A stretch of 64,000 nt of DNA from Eutreptiella sp. 'Long Island Sound 2002' (taxonomy: Eukaryota; Euglenozoa; Euglenophyceae; Eutreptiales; Eutreptiaceae): positions 37,919,833 to 37,983,832 of the forward strand of contig OZ038391.1 of the NCBI GenBank assembly GCA_964036045.1, written 5' to 3'. Of the stretch, positions 32,676-43,886 are shown piece after piece. Within the stretch, counting starts at the first letter, position 1; every line of letters starts with the position of its first letter. The notes beneath the pieces are model-generated. The model worked only from the letters and a program-made list of their open reading frames with translations, had not been told where the DNA came from and ran no database searches. The position numbers and the translations under genes were made by a program.

Positions 32676-32889
32676 GCAATGAGACGTTGCGCCATTTGGC
32701 AATCATGGTTGTCAATAAAATGGACAAGAAACGAAAATCTGAGGAGGAGCAGTAGAAACACGCCCAGTTATGAGTGGATTCAGCAGTGTTGACATTTGCA
32801 GGGGGTTAGGGAATGTGATTCACTGTGTTTTGGTCTGGTTTTTGAAACCTGTGCCGCTTTCGGAAAATGATGGTACCCTTGACCAACAG

Positions 32890-32940
32890 CTTGAAGCATG
32901 CCGCAGCATGCCACAGCATGCCACAGCGAGCCAAAATTTT
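32890..32940. repeat. GCATGCC(G/A)CAGC repeat, second locus
   Basis: Three 12-bp units with the same flanks as 32152-32192. Confidence 0.7.
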
Positions 32941-35900
32941 CTTGGGGGCCGTTGGTGCTTGACCACGTGGATTCGTGCTTGCAATTTCTGTTGGCTTCTC
33001 TATCGCTGTGATCCGTTGGAACACCCGAACCCATTTGTTCCTGATGGCAACCACAGACCTGCGCAGTTTGGGGATCTGCCGCCCTGTGCCTGATGCTGTG
33101 ACCCTGGACATTGCTGTTCGTGACTGTGTCTGCATCCTTTGGCGACCACAGAGGACCCACCCCGCCCAGCACCTGCCGGCTGGTGGTTGGAAGATCTTGC
33201 GGTGGGGGAATCCAGGGGGAGTAAAGGGGGCCCAAAAGGTGTTCTGTGGAGACTGGGTAGCACCATGTCATACAACCTGTGTTCTGGGACCTGCTTTTGT
33301 TACTGGAGGTCCTTTGTGTCTATCGGCATCGGGGAGGCAAAAGTGCAGTTTTGTGGGGAAGAATGGAAGCTAATCCCACTGTGCCCAGAGATGCTGTTCT
33401 ATGGTACCCTCATTTAGAGACTTCAGTGGGAGCTTGAACTGGAGCTGCAATTGCAGCGTGAAGAGTTGATGGGCCTGCATGAAGCCGCCAGGGGCTGGTT
33501 GCAGGTTTGTTTTGTGGACGTGCGTGCGAACTGCATGCGCTGTGCCTGCTCAACAGGCATCAAAACGCACTTTCCACATTCCCTGTGCACACAAAGTTTA
33601 TGACATTGATGGCATCAATGCAGTTCAGCTCACTATCTACCCGAGAAACTGAGTGTCTTATGGAAGAAGCCCAGAACTGGGATTCAGGAAGACAACAAAG
33701 TACTTTGAACTGTGTGCGCACTGCATGCACTCCGTCGGACTGTCCTGCAAGTCACTGAAGCGTTAGCCAAATGCTCTAAGATGGAATGAGCCGTCCGCTG
33801 GTCCTTGCAGAATCAGATGTACTGCATTGCAAATGCTAACACAAGGCGACTCATGGGCAAAATAGAGGTGCAACTTCGATACAGCCACGTACAGTCTGTA
33901 CAGCCACGTTGCTCCTGACCACCCCTCTTCCTCACATTTTTGTCTCTTTGCACTCCTCTTGGGGTTCAGGGGTCGTCCAGTTTTTGTGTGTAGTCGACTT
34001 TCACCAGGCTGCCGTCGGTCCCATCAACGAAGGGTCCACGGTCTCCATATCCTCACCACTTACTGACTTCCCAGTCTCCATCAAGTACCACACCTTCCCT
34101 GCGAAACACTGCTAACGTCCCCCGTCCCTCAAAGGTCAAAGCTGCAAATCCCAAAACATTTAAAACACACATACGTCTCATTTGTCTGAGTCCTTGTGGG
34201 CACAGAGGACAAAGAAGACGATGATGGTGTTTGCTGCCAATCATGTGCTCACCGTCACGGTGATATGTGCGAATGTGGCATTTGGCGCCTGAATGCGCCG
34301 ATTGTTTGTGCCTTTGCAGGGCTTGGATGTGCTGTTCTTTGAACAGTTGTTCTGTGTTGCTGTATTGTCCTGCTCCACAGAGGAGGTGGTGGTTTTAGAG
34401 GGATTGGTATCTGGTGACTGTTGCCAGATATGCATGCCGTACATGCACATCAACAACATTCCCCAAAAACAACAAGTGCTGCACATCAATGTCCGCCGCC
34501 TTCTGCCAAAGTCAAGGGTATGTAACGTTTGCCGGGGTGTTGTGCTGTCTAGCTGCCAGAGCGAGACGGCAGAAGTCCTCTGCTGCAGTTGATTGGGTGG
34601 GGGGATAAGCATAAAAATGTTGGGAAGCTGCTGCTTGCCCTCAACATCGTTGCACGAGCTCTGTGTTACCCTAGCCCAGCACCTCCCTGGCACTGCTTCG
34701 TGAGGGATTTTTTTTTTGGCACTTCATGAGCCATATGTCTGCGGACTGCCCATTTGCTGCGCTTGGCCCAGGAATTTGGTGGTCGTCCATTTGCCCAGGT
34801 TGCTGATTGTTCTGCACAGTCCCAAGAGTCATATGGAAGGAAGAAGGTCGAACTGGAGATGCAGGAACGGCGCCGGTCCGCAATGAAGCGCTTTGAGGTT
34901 GTGCAGTCCAATCTGGATCCAGATACAGGGACATTTGCATGGGTGCATGAACCCCAGCTGCACAGGAGTACATATGAGACCAATGCGCCTCAACCAACAC
35001 ACCCCATGTTTCATAATTTCTAGCGCATACTTGTGTGGAAGCAATAAATTGTGCCGCAAAAAGCGTCCCCAGGTCGGGTAACATATTAGGCTAGCTACAT
35101 GGCTGTTGAGCTCCTAGCCAGAGGCTGGTACGTACCCTCCTGTCGCTTCATGTTGGCTGGCAAGTGTTAAACCAGCATGAATGCTACATGCCAGTGCGAA
35201 CATACCAAGGCGGCTCTACTTGATCATGCATCTTATGCGGACTTTGCAGCACGGCAGAGCAGATTGCAACCGTATGCGGATCAGGCAGGTCGTATTTTGG
35301 AACAGGGATTCCACATTCCACTTCCGCCCATGGCCCTGGCTGTCTGCTGAAGCATTAGTGTAGCGGGTTGCAATGCTCACAGGGTGATCCTCAACCCTTC
35401 TGACAGGCGTGCATCCTGCATGCAGAGACCGCCGATTCCGCTATGCCCACACCGTCCAGGTCTTTGACAACCACACCAGCAATGGGCACAAAGGCGGAAA
35501 GGTATGTTTGTGGTTGGCAGTGTCCATCACCCTGGTCCTGTTGGGGGTGTCTAAGCACGGCATCACTGACGTGAGCTAGCGCAATTCAGGGTGGTGTAAA
35601 TGAGGATTGGGATTGTGGGGTGTGAGGCTTGGAGGGTTTTTGCGTATTGTAATTGAGACATGATTGGACAGTGCAAAAAACATTCACTCCCCTTCTATGT
35701 CGGCGAAAAACAACGGGTCTGATTGGCTGCCATATTCCACAAGAGCAGGGCCATTGGTTTCCCTCATCATCTCAGGGTGCAAATTCTTTGCCCTCAGGCT
35801 GTCCCTACCACGAGGGACACCCGAAGCAGTTGCAGCATCTCTTTCACACAACTGATTGTCCAATAACACAGCTCTGAAGTCAGTAGCTTCCCCCCATCTG

Positions 35901-36120
35901 TTTTGTTTTGTCAACCCGAGGGAAATCATGTGGGGCAGGGGTGTTGGCCCACACACCCAGACACTGCATACCAGTGTGGGGAGCAGTCTGTCAGACTGGG
36001 TCCACTCCAGGCCTGACAGGTGGGAAGGCACTGCATGCGGTGCCCTGGCCGATTCACGGGTGTTGCACCACCGGCGGTGCGGGCTTCGAGTTGGGCCGCC
36101 ATATTAGGGTATACAGCATG
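32941..36120. other. Gene-poor stretch
   Basis: Only short ORFs. The most protein-like is 34754-35023 plus (89 aa), with a charged segment (RKKVELEMQERRRSAMKRFEVV), no recognised domain, and perhaps one exon of an unseen gene. Confidence 0.3.
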
Positions 36121-36200
36121 TGCGAACTGCCGCCCATCTGCGGTCTGTGGCAGCTACAACGAGGAATGCCTCTTGCCACTTGCCCGTGCCGGCATTGACA
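36121..36200 (+). repeat. Dispersed repeat, copy 1 of inverted pair
   Basis: About 80 bp (tgcgaactgccgcccatctg ...) similar to the reverse complement of 42104-42187. Confidence 0.65.
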
Positions 36201-36336
36201 AATGGGGTCCAATGTTGTTGGCATGCTTTTTGCCACTCACCCCACTGCACGTAGGAACACCCCCTTGTTCAACATTTTTGGCATTCGACCCCTTGAGCTG
36301 TACATTGACACCAACAGACCCGATTGAACCAAGTGG

Positions 36337-36699
36337 TCAAGGACAAAGTCTGGTGTCAAGCAAGGTGCTGCCTATGTAGTGCAAATAGGGTGTGTCAATG
36401 TGCTCCAAATATTCGATAAGTCTATGTTCTTCTGTAGTTGTTTTGAGCATGGCAGTGTCTTGAAACATATTGGGGCTCAAATCTCGAGAGAAAATGTCCT
36501 TGGGACTCCTTAAGACTCCTTGCCTGCCACATATTGCCCTTTCCAATACCCTTTCCACATCAAGCTTTTCAAGAGTGACATGGATGAAATGTCTCCAATT
36601 GGTGGGGCTTTCTTTCTCGAAAGTTCCAAGGTGAGATTTATAGTTGCACCTACGGACAATGTATACAAGGTGTCGACACAAGTAAATCATCAGTAGCAA
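36337..36699 (-). other. Unrecognised ORF, possibly part of a decayed gene
   Basis: 120 codons with a charged, protein-like composition (FEKESPTNWRHFIHVTLEKLDVERVLERAICGRQG). It lies downstream, on the same strand, of the Schlafen-like fragment at 37073-37426. The plus strand is also partly open, so strand assignment is uncertain. Confidence 0.2.
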
Positions 36700-37072
36700 A
36701 GAGATCTACCTTCACCGAAGGCACTTGAGTACTTCTTCGCTTTTACGCATAATCGAGGACTCGAAATACACATGTTGTGGGAAGTGGTTAATCGCCACCC
36801 CCAACATGTAAAATGGGCGATTGGTATGGAGAATGGTGCCTTCTTCGTGTTGCATCATGTTGATGTCGGAAAGACCCCCGACCCCAAGGACAAATGGCGC
36901 GTGGCAAAATCCCAAACACATTCCCGAGGCCATGAAGCGTGTCCTCAAACATTGTATCCATAGGGAATGTGATTGGGAGACAAGCTGCATGGATAAAGAC
37001 AAACTGCCACACACAAGAGAAGAAACGATGAGTATTTCGATTGTTACATTTGAGCAACTAAAATATTTCATG

Positions 37073-37426
37073 CTACATAACAGTGGCCAGCAATTTGGTT
37101 TGCACACATAAGGTAGGATACTTCACATGCAATATGATTGTGACGATGTAAATCTTCCATGAATGGATGAACTGCTCGACGATCGGGGGTAATGAATGTG
37201 GAAGGGGTTGGGACATTTTCTCGGTTTTCTTGCAAATTGGCCCAACAACTGCACAAATGTGCATGGACCACCAAATTGCATAGGCATTCCTTGTGCCCAC
37301 ACCTTCCAACACATGCGGGCACATGGCATTGATGACAGAGTCAACGAGTTGGCGGATTTTGTCGTGCATGGATCGGTTGGCCTTGAATCCCTTCACCTGG
37401 CCCGAGTCCGTGATCCCAAAAAGCAT
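37073..37426 (-). pseudogene. Schlafen/AlbA_2-like domain fragment
   Basis: Reads MLFGITDSGQVKGFKANRSM followed by a helix with DKIRQLVDSVINAMCPHV. This matches the pattern of the AlbA_2 domain: a hydrophobic strand, G-x-x-D-x-G-x-V-x-G turn, D-x-I-R helix and ending P-x-V. The domain is found in Schlafen proteins and many prokaryotic regulators, where it binds or cleaves nucleic acid. The usual upstream strand with an E-x-K motif is not visible. The sequence after residue 45 does not continue the domain, so this is a fragment or one exon. Confidence 0.35.
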
Positions 37427-37763
37427 AAGTCCCCCAAAAAAAGGTCAAAGGGTGTTTGAGGGCATGAGTCCTACTTCTGCGGACCACTTGTCAACACGCT
37501 AGCACGACAACGCTTTTTTCCGCATATTCTGGTCACATCATCGTGCGAGTTCTTGACCAGGAGTTTTTGGAGGCCATGGCTTCCCTCCCGGCGCCAGTCA
37601 AATGGAACATTCGAGTCTTAAATGATTACATCAATGCCAATGTGTAGATGAACCCCGGTTGCACGTACTAGTGGTGATGCACTTCTACCGTACGTGTGAC
37701 ACAACTACATTTTGAGCTCAGCTTGCTTTGGCACTAACTGCCAATGTGAACAACCAAACCCTG

Positions 37764-38843
37764 CCCATCCACTAAGCATTCAGGTCAATGGTAAAACCTT
37801 CATGATTGAGAAAAGCATTGATGGTCCTTGAAATTGCATACTCCATTCTTCCAACTCCACGCTCACCTGGCAGAAAACAAAACAGTCTACATGCACCCAT
37901 CCCATCCTGCAAACACCCAATCCATTTGCAAGAACTGTATTGTTGTCCATGCGCCGCTGCTACTGTCCATCTACCACTGCCTGTAACCCATCATCAGTAT
38001 TGTGTCTGTTGCTGCTCATGCGCTGCAAGTGATACTAATACCACATCACTGTATTCCTGGCCATCTACAACTGAAGATAGTCTTATATTTTTGCTGCCAA
38101 TATGGGGCTGACCCCCCCCCCCCCCCGCCCCCCTTCCGCCACTCAGTGTGCCCTGGGGTATGCAATTGGGTCAGCACCGGCAGCAACACACTGGCACACA
38201 CAACAAAGTCCGCATGGTTGTGATCAACACCCGGATGATATGCTGCCCATGTCTGAACAAATCCATCACCATTGCGGGTTGTGCATTCTTATCCAAACCC
38301 AGAAGTTGCTCTGGTGGTGCGTCCTCTTGAACGGGTTGTGCCTACACAAAGTCATAATGGCACGCGCTCAAATCGGGCTGCTAAGCCGATGCATGAGGGA
38401 ACGTCTTGAACAAGGCCATGACTCTCTCAAGCAGCCAATACTTGTCATATGCAAAGTTGAAAGCCCTGCGGCCCCAATTTGCTTGTACCGCACAGTGAGC
38501 AACAAAGCAGCATTTCAAACTGGGGATGTGTGTGGTGTGCCGTGCATGCACGGACCCCCTTTTCCGGGGGACGGGGAAGTGTGGGTCGCAGCTTTGCGCA
38601 GTCAGCGTGGAGTGCCTACACACGCATGAAGACTGCAACAGTGGCTCCAGAAATGGCGCTGCGCAGTGCAGGATTTTTGGGGGCGTATCGGCCGCATTGG
38701 CAACATCCCCCCCGGGGAGGAAGAATTGTCCAAAAATTGTCCACACAACACCTATTGTTGTTTTGACCAAGTGTTATCATGGCAAGAGGGGGTATTCACT
38801 GTGCATGGATCCAAGCAGGGAAGGTCAAATCATTCTCATTGCG
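37764..38843 (+). repeat. Left arm of large inverted repeat
   Basis: 1080 bp complementary to 38944-40021. About ten substitutions and one or two indels were seen. The arm contains a poly-C run near 38108-38130. No recognised gene: ORFs exist on both strands but match no family. Confidence 0.95.
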
Positions 38844-38943
38844 GTGAAAATTTTGCGCAACAAATATCTCCCCCGTCAACAAATTGCAAAGCATCGGAGA
38901 TCAAAGTGACAAGTTGGTGCCCTTGTGATGATTTTGTTCATTG
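38844..38943. other. 100-bp spacer of the inverted repeat
   Basis: Unique sequence between the two arms. Confidence 0.9.
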
Positions 38944-40021
38944 CGCAATGAGAATGATTTGACCTTCCCTGCTTGGATCCATGCACAGTGAATACCCCCT
39001 CTTGCCATGATAACACTTGGTCAAAACAACAATAGGTGTTGTGTGGACAATTTTTGGACAACTCTTCCTCCCCGGGGGGGATGTTGCCAATGCGGCCAAT
39101 ATGCCCCCAAAAATCCTGCACTGCGCAGCGCCATTTCTGGAGCCACTGTTGCAGTCTTCACGCGTGTGTAGGCACTCCACGCTGACTGCGCAAAGCTGCA
39201 CCCGCACTTCCCCGTCCCCCGGAAAAGGGGGTCCGTGCATGCACGGCACACCACACACATCCCCAGTTTGAAATGCTGCTTTGTTGCTCACTGTGCGGTA
39301 CAAGCAAATTGGGGCCGCAGGGCTTTCAACTTTGCATATGACAAGTATTGGCTGCTTGAGACAGTCATGGCCTTGTTCAAGACGTTCCCTCATGCATCGG
39401 CTTAGCAGCCCGATTTGAGCGCGTGCCATTATGACTTTGTGTAGGCACAACCCGTTCAAGAGGACGCACCACCAGAGCAACTTCTGGGTTTGGATAAGAA
39501 TGCACAACCCGCAATGGTGATGGATTTGTTCAGACATGGGCAGCACATCATCCGGGTGTTGATCACAACCATGCGGACTTTGTTGTGTGTGCCAGTGTGT
39601 TGCTGCCGGTGCTGACCCAATTGCATACCCCAGGGCACACTGAGTGGCGGAAGGGGGGCGGGGGGGGGGGGGGTCAGCCCCATATTGGCAGCAAAAATAT
39701 AAGACTATCTTCAGTTGTAGATGGCCAGGAATACAGTGATGTGGTATTAGTATCACTTGCAGCGCATGAGCAGCAACAGACACAATACTGATGATGGGTT
39801 ACAGGCAGTGGTAGATGGACAGTAGCAGCGGCACATGGACAACAATACAGTTCTTGCAAATGGATTGGGTGTTTGCGGGATGGGATGGGTGCATGTAGAC
39901 TGTTTTGTTCTCTGCCAGGTGAGCGTGGAGTTGGAAGAATGGAGTATGCAATTTCAAGGACCATCAATGCTTTTCTCAATCATGAAGGTTTTACCATTGA
40001 CCTGAATGCTTAGTGGATGGG
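38944..40021 (-). repeat. Right arm of large inverted repeat
   Basis: 1078 bp, the inverted copy of 37764-38843, with the matching poly-G run near 39655-39672. Outer flanks on the two sides are unrelated. Confidence 0.95.
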
Positions 40022-42103
40022 TAGTTTCAGCCAAACGGCCTTTATGGAACATTCCACAGAGTAGACGTGCTCAGTGTGTCCTACACAAAAGAGCCAGTCC
40101 CTGGTGGTACCAGTGACATGCAAGAACACGTGGCAGCTCCGTCGGGAACGCTGTTCACACAGGACATGCAGTGCAACGTTTTTTATGTGGGCAACCATGC
40201 AAACCTTAGGCTTGGCCTTTTCCCTTAAGTTACCGGGGTTTTTAGGGTGTAAAATGAGGTTACTTCTGTTGATGACATGCATTCATTGGATTTTGTGTGA
40301 AACGGGGAACCAAATGGGTGTTTGGTCATGTTGAGAGGTCCAGCCCACGTAGTGCTCATACAGTTGTTTTGCAACCATGTTATTCCTCCCCACTTCATGA
40401 AATGGCAGAAGTTGATGTGGCACAGCGCACCAAAGGCCAGATTGGAATTTAAGTCATGTGCCCTCCGCAACCAAGGCTGCAATGAGGAGGGGCTGGGGTG
40501 GTCACCCCCTATGGCAATGGATACACCAAGGCTTGGGGACACCAGCCTTCGGGCGATCCAAATCTAGTGGGAAGGTCGGTTGGTCATTACAGAAAGACAC
40601 CCGCAGGGCAAGTGGAAGGTAGCCGAACAGCAGTTGAGGCGACTGGACCGTGGTACCGTGGCGGTTAAGGCCACATCAACTTTCCTGCTCAGGCTCAAGG
40701 CCCTTGAGATCCAGGCCATGAAGTGTCTCCTGGCTCAAACGGAGGCGCAGCTGGAACTGGCACAGTCCAAGTGCAAGGAGCAGGTTCAACACGTGGACCC
40801 GTGTACGTCGAACCAGGCAAGCTCTGAGGCAACGCACACAACTCCAGTGTTTCGGCCTCCAGTGTTGCCTAACGCAGTGCATGACCGCCTCCAAGAACCT
40901 GCAGCGCTCTGCCTGTGCCCCAGCTTACATGACCGCCTGCGCACTGTACATCACCGTCTGCGGTCCAATGCCATGTTTGCGGCAGGTGTGCCTGGGGCAG
41001 TCGATAGCACTAGTTGATGCAACTCACAGCACGGCCCTGCTCTGGCCCTGTGTCCTAACGCAGCCCTCTGCCCTGGACTGAGCTCCTGTCTAGCTTTGTG
41101 GGGAAGAAGGGCGCTCCTGCTGGCGCGCAAGCTGCTGGAAGTGTCCTCCACACCCCTACTCACCTCTGTGGGATGAGAGGGCACACCTGCCGTTAAAGCC
41201 AGCAGCTTCTAGGAGATGTCCCCCACAATGTCCCCCAGCCCCTCATTTGGGAGGTGGGGGGGGGACCCCAACTGGCCCCTGGCGCACTTAACACTTCGCC
41301 CGGCAGGCTGAGTAGAAGTGCTAGGTGCGTTCTGCACAGAGGAGCTCCCCGTAGTCCCAGGTGGTACCAGTGACATGTGGGACCATGTGACCGCTCCCAC
41401 CTTGAGGGTTGCCGGCACTATGCCTGGCTGGAGTCCAGCGTCAGCTGCAGCATGATCACCGCAAGGGGCGGACTTCCCACTGAACAGGACATGTGCCACA
41501 GGGGCGACAGCACCGCCAGCCACCAAAGCGGGAAGGCTGGCCCTGCATCTGGAGGACGGACGGGCAGCCACCAGAGGCCATGTGTTCAGACCAGTGAAGC
41601 GCTGGTGCAATCACGCGCAGCAGCCGACAGGCAAGTGCACGACTGGTGGTCCATACCAGACCAGGAAGCCATGAGGCGTGCGGTGCACAGCCGGGGCTCA
41701 GCCCACTGCTGTCCATGGGTTTTGCCCCCCCCCCCCCCCCCTACGGAGCAGGAAGAGGCAGGGTCAGGGTCTGTGAGTTCCCTGGGGGAGCATGGGCAGG
41801 TCTGCAGTGAGCAGACGTAGCCCAGCAGCGGGTCGCTCCGGGGGGGTGGGATCTCCTGCCCCCTGAACTGGCAGCTTTACCCTTGCACAACTGCATCTTG
41901 GACCTTAATAGGCCTCTGCCCCATCAGCAACATTACCCCCAAACCCCCCAATACGTCTCGCTGCACTTTGAGCCTCCCTGGTTGTGCACCCAGGTGAGTC
42001 ACCCCAAGGGAAACACGTTTGGGCAGGGGGTTTGGTCTCCCCCGGACAAGACATCTGTGGAGCGCTTGTCTGTACACCTGCTGCAGCAACGTGGGTGCCA
42101 GCT
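40022..42103. other. Gene-poor stretch with one coiled-coil-like ORF
   Basis: ORF 40580-41017 plus (145 aa) has a Leu/Ala/Gln-rich helical segment (LKALEIQAMKCLLAQTEAQLELAQSK) suggesting a coiled coil, with no recognised domain. A poly-C run lies at about 41727-41742. Nothing else supportable. Confidence 0.3.
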
Positions 42104-42187
42104 GTCAACACCGGCACGGGGCAAGTGGCAGGCATTCCTTGCTGTACCTGCCACAGACCACAGATGGGCATATGGGCGGCAGTTCGC
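42104..42187 (-). repeat. Dispersed repeat, copy 2 of inverted pair
   Basis: Reverse-complement relative of 36121-36200. Confidence 0.65.
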
Positions 42188-42852
42188 CCTTGATCGCTCT
42201 CTGCCCCACCAATCCAGGGAGTTCAGTTGCGCGAAATGCATTTGGAAGGGCTGATGTATGGTGCTCCATGTAGTTACCCCACGCCGCACAAGGGTGCCCA
42301 ACTGGGCAATACATGGCAATCCATCACCACAAGGGCGCCCAAGGCAACACATGGCAGCCCAACACAGCAAAGAAAGAAAGGTGATAATTGAAATAATAGC
42401 CATAAAACCTCACTTTTAAGGTTAAAAAGGGGTCGTTGAGCTTGCCAATTCGTTGCAAAAGCTGCTAGACCATGCCCCAACGTGTTTCTTCGCCATCAAG
42501 GTTGTTTCCAATGCAAATGTCCCCATTCACAAACATCCTAGACACCCAAACCGGCCCAAAACTGGCATTTTTGGCACTTTTTGACAGATTTTGAAACCTT
42601 GGTTTGCCACTTGCGGAACAGATTCCTTGCAGCCACTGGTCAGTTTCTAGCTCAAACTTTGTGTCATTGCACTTCGGAGTCATAGGTTTCATCCACCAAA
42701 ATTTCAGCTGCATCCAAATTACCACAATAGAGTTTTCATTTGTTTATTGTCTTTTTCTGCGTGCTTGCTGTTGCTTGCTTGCTCCTGCTTTCTTGTTGAT
42801 GTTGATTGCTAGGAAGGGGCCCTAGACCTTAAAAGAGTCATAAAACCATACA

Positions 42853-43404
42853 GGGGGGGGGGGGATTTCGTCAGGGAACGATTTTGTGAGGAAAATTTCG
42901 CCTTTTAGATTGTTGACGAAATTTTCCCTGTGAAATTTTTTGCACAATTTGGAGCACTTCCTGCTCTTTGTGTATCCTCTGTGGCAGCGGTAGCCAGGTA
43001 TTGTTGCGCTGTTGTCAGCAGTCAGTGTGTTTGTCACGTCTGTTCATCAAGAGTCAATGACACTGGTAGCCAAGGAAGTACTCAGGAAATAGCTGAAGGT
43101 TTGATGCTGCCATACCCCAACGATTCATGGGTAAGGGATTTCAAGCAGAGGCCGGGCTAGATTTGGAGGTCCGCAGACACCAACCGCCCCCCCAGTACAT
43201 TAGCTGATTTCGTCAAGAACAACAAGTACTTTGCGCACAACAGATTGTCCACAAGGAACCAAGGGTTGGGGGTTTGACAAAATTTTCCCCTCATCAAATT
43301 TTCCCCTCCTGTGTCTGATGCCCATACACCAAAATTGGAGGTGTGACGAAATTTCCCCTGACGAAGTTTTCCCCGTCGAAGTTGTCCCCAGACAACCCCC
43401 CCCC
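42853..43404. mobile_element. Poly-G/poly-C-bounded element, possibly MITE-like
   Basis: Starts with twelve G (42853-42864) and ends with nine C (43396-43404). Near the ends TTCGTCAGGG (42867-42876) is the exact complement of CCCTGACGAA (43356-43365). The motif GACGAAATTTTCCC and close variants recur inside. No coding capacity. The offset of the inverted 10-mer is unequal (12 versus 39 bp from the ends), so the ends are approximate. Confidence 0.4.
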
Positions 43405-43767
43405 TCCGTTATTCATAAACAGATTCATATTGGTTCCACAAGCTCGGTGAGGACCCTCTAGTAGCCCCCCCCCCCCCCCCACACACACACGCACCTTGCT
43501 CCTACAAGACGGCCCACCCTATAGGATCCAGGCAGTTGTGGCATTTGTACAAGCAAAAATGGTTTGCAAACAGTTGTTTAGGCTGTTTTGAGCTGTTTTT
43601 GACACAAAGTAGCCCACGCAAGTTCAGAAAAAGCCTTGTAAAGGCCATTTTGGGACCAAGAAAGAGTCAAAAGGGGATCAAAAATGCATTCTTTTGACTA
43701 TTCAATTTCGGATGCTAAAAAAAGTGGTTTGAAGCTATTTTTAGCTGTGTTAGACCCTACACCTTCA

Positions 43768-43886
43768 AGAGGGTTAAAAAACCCTACTGGTTCCACCAGC
43801 TCGGTGAAGAGGGTGATAAAACATTATTGGTTCACGCTTAGTGAAGAGGGCTATAAAGCCTTACTTGTTCCACCAGCTCGGTGACC
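43768..43886. repeat. Three tandem ~40-bp repeats
   Basis: Units share GGTTCCACCAGCTCGGTGA and GAAGAGGG(T/C)(G/T)ATAAA. A related single unit lies near 43433. The middle unit is diverged. Confidence 0.7.

Noticed and set aside
38938-39783. 281-codon minus-strand ORF in the right arm of the inverted repeat
   Set aside because: The corresponding left-arm frame is broken by small indels, composition is odd (Cys/His/Pro scattered), and no domain is recognised.
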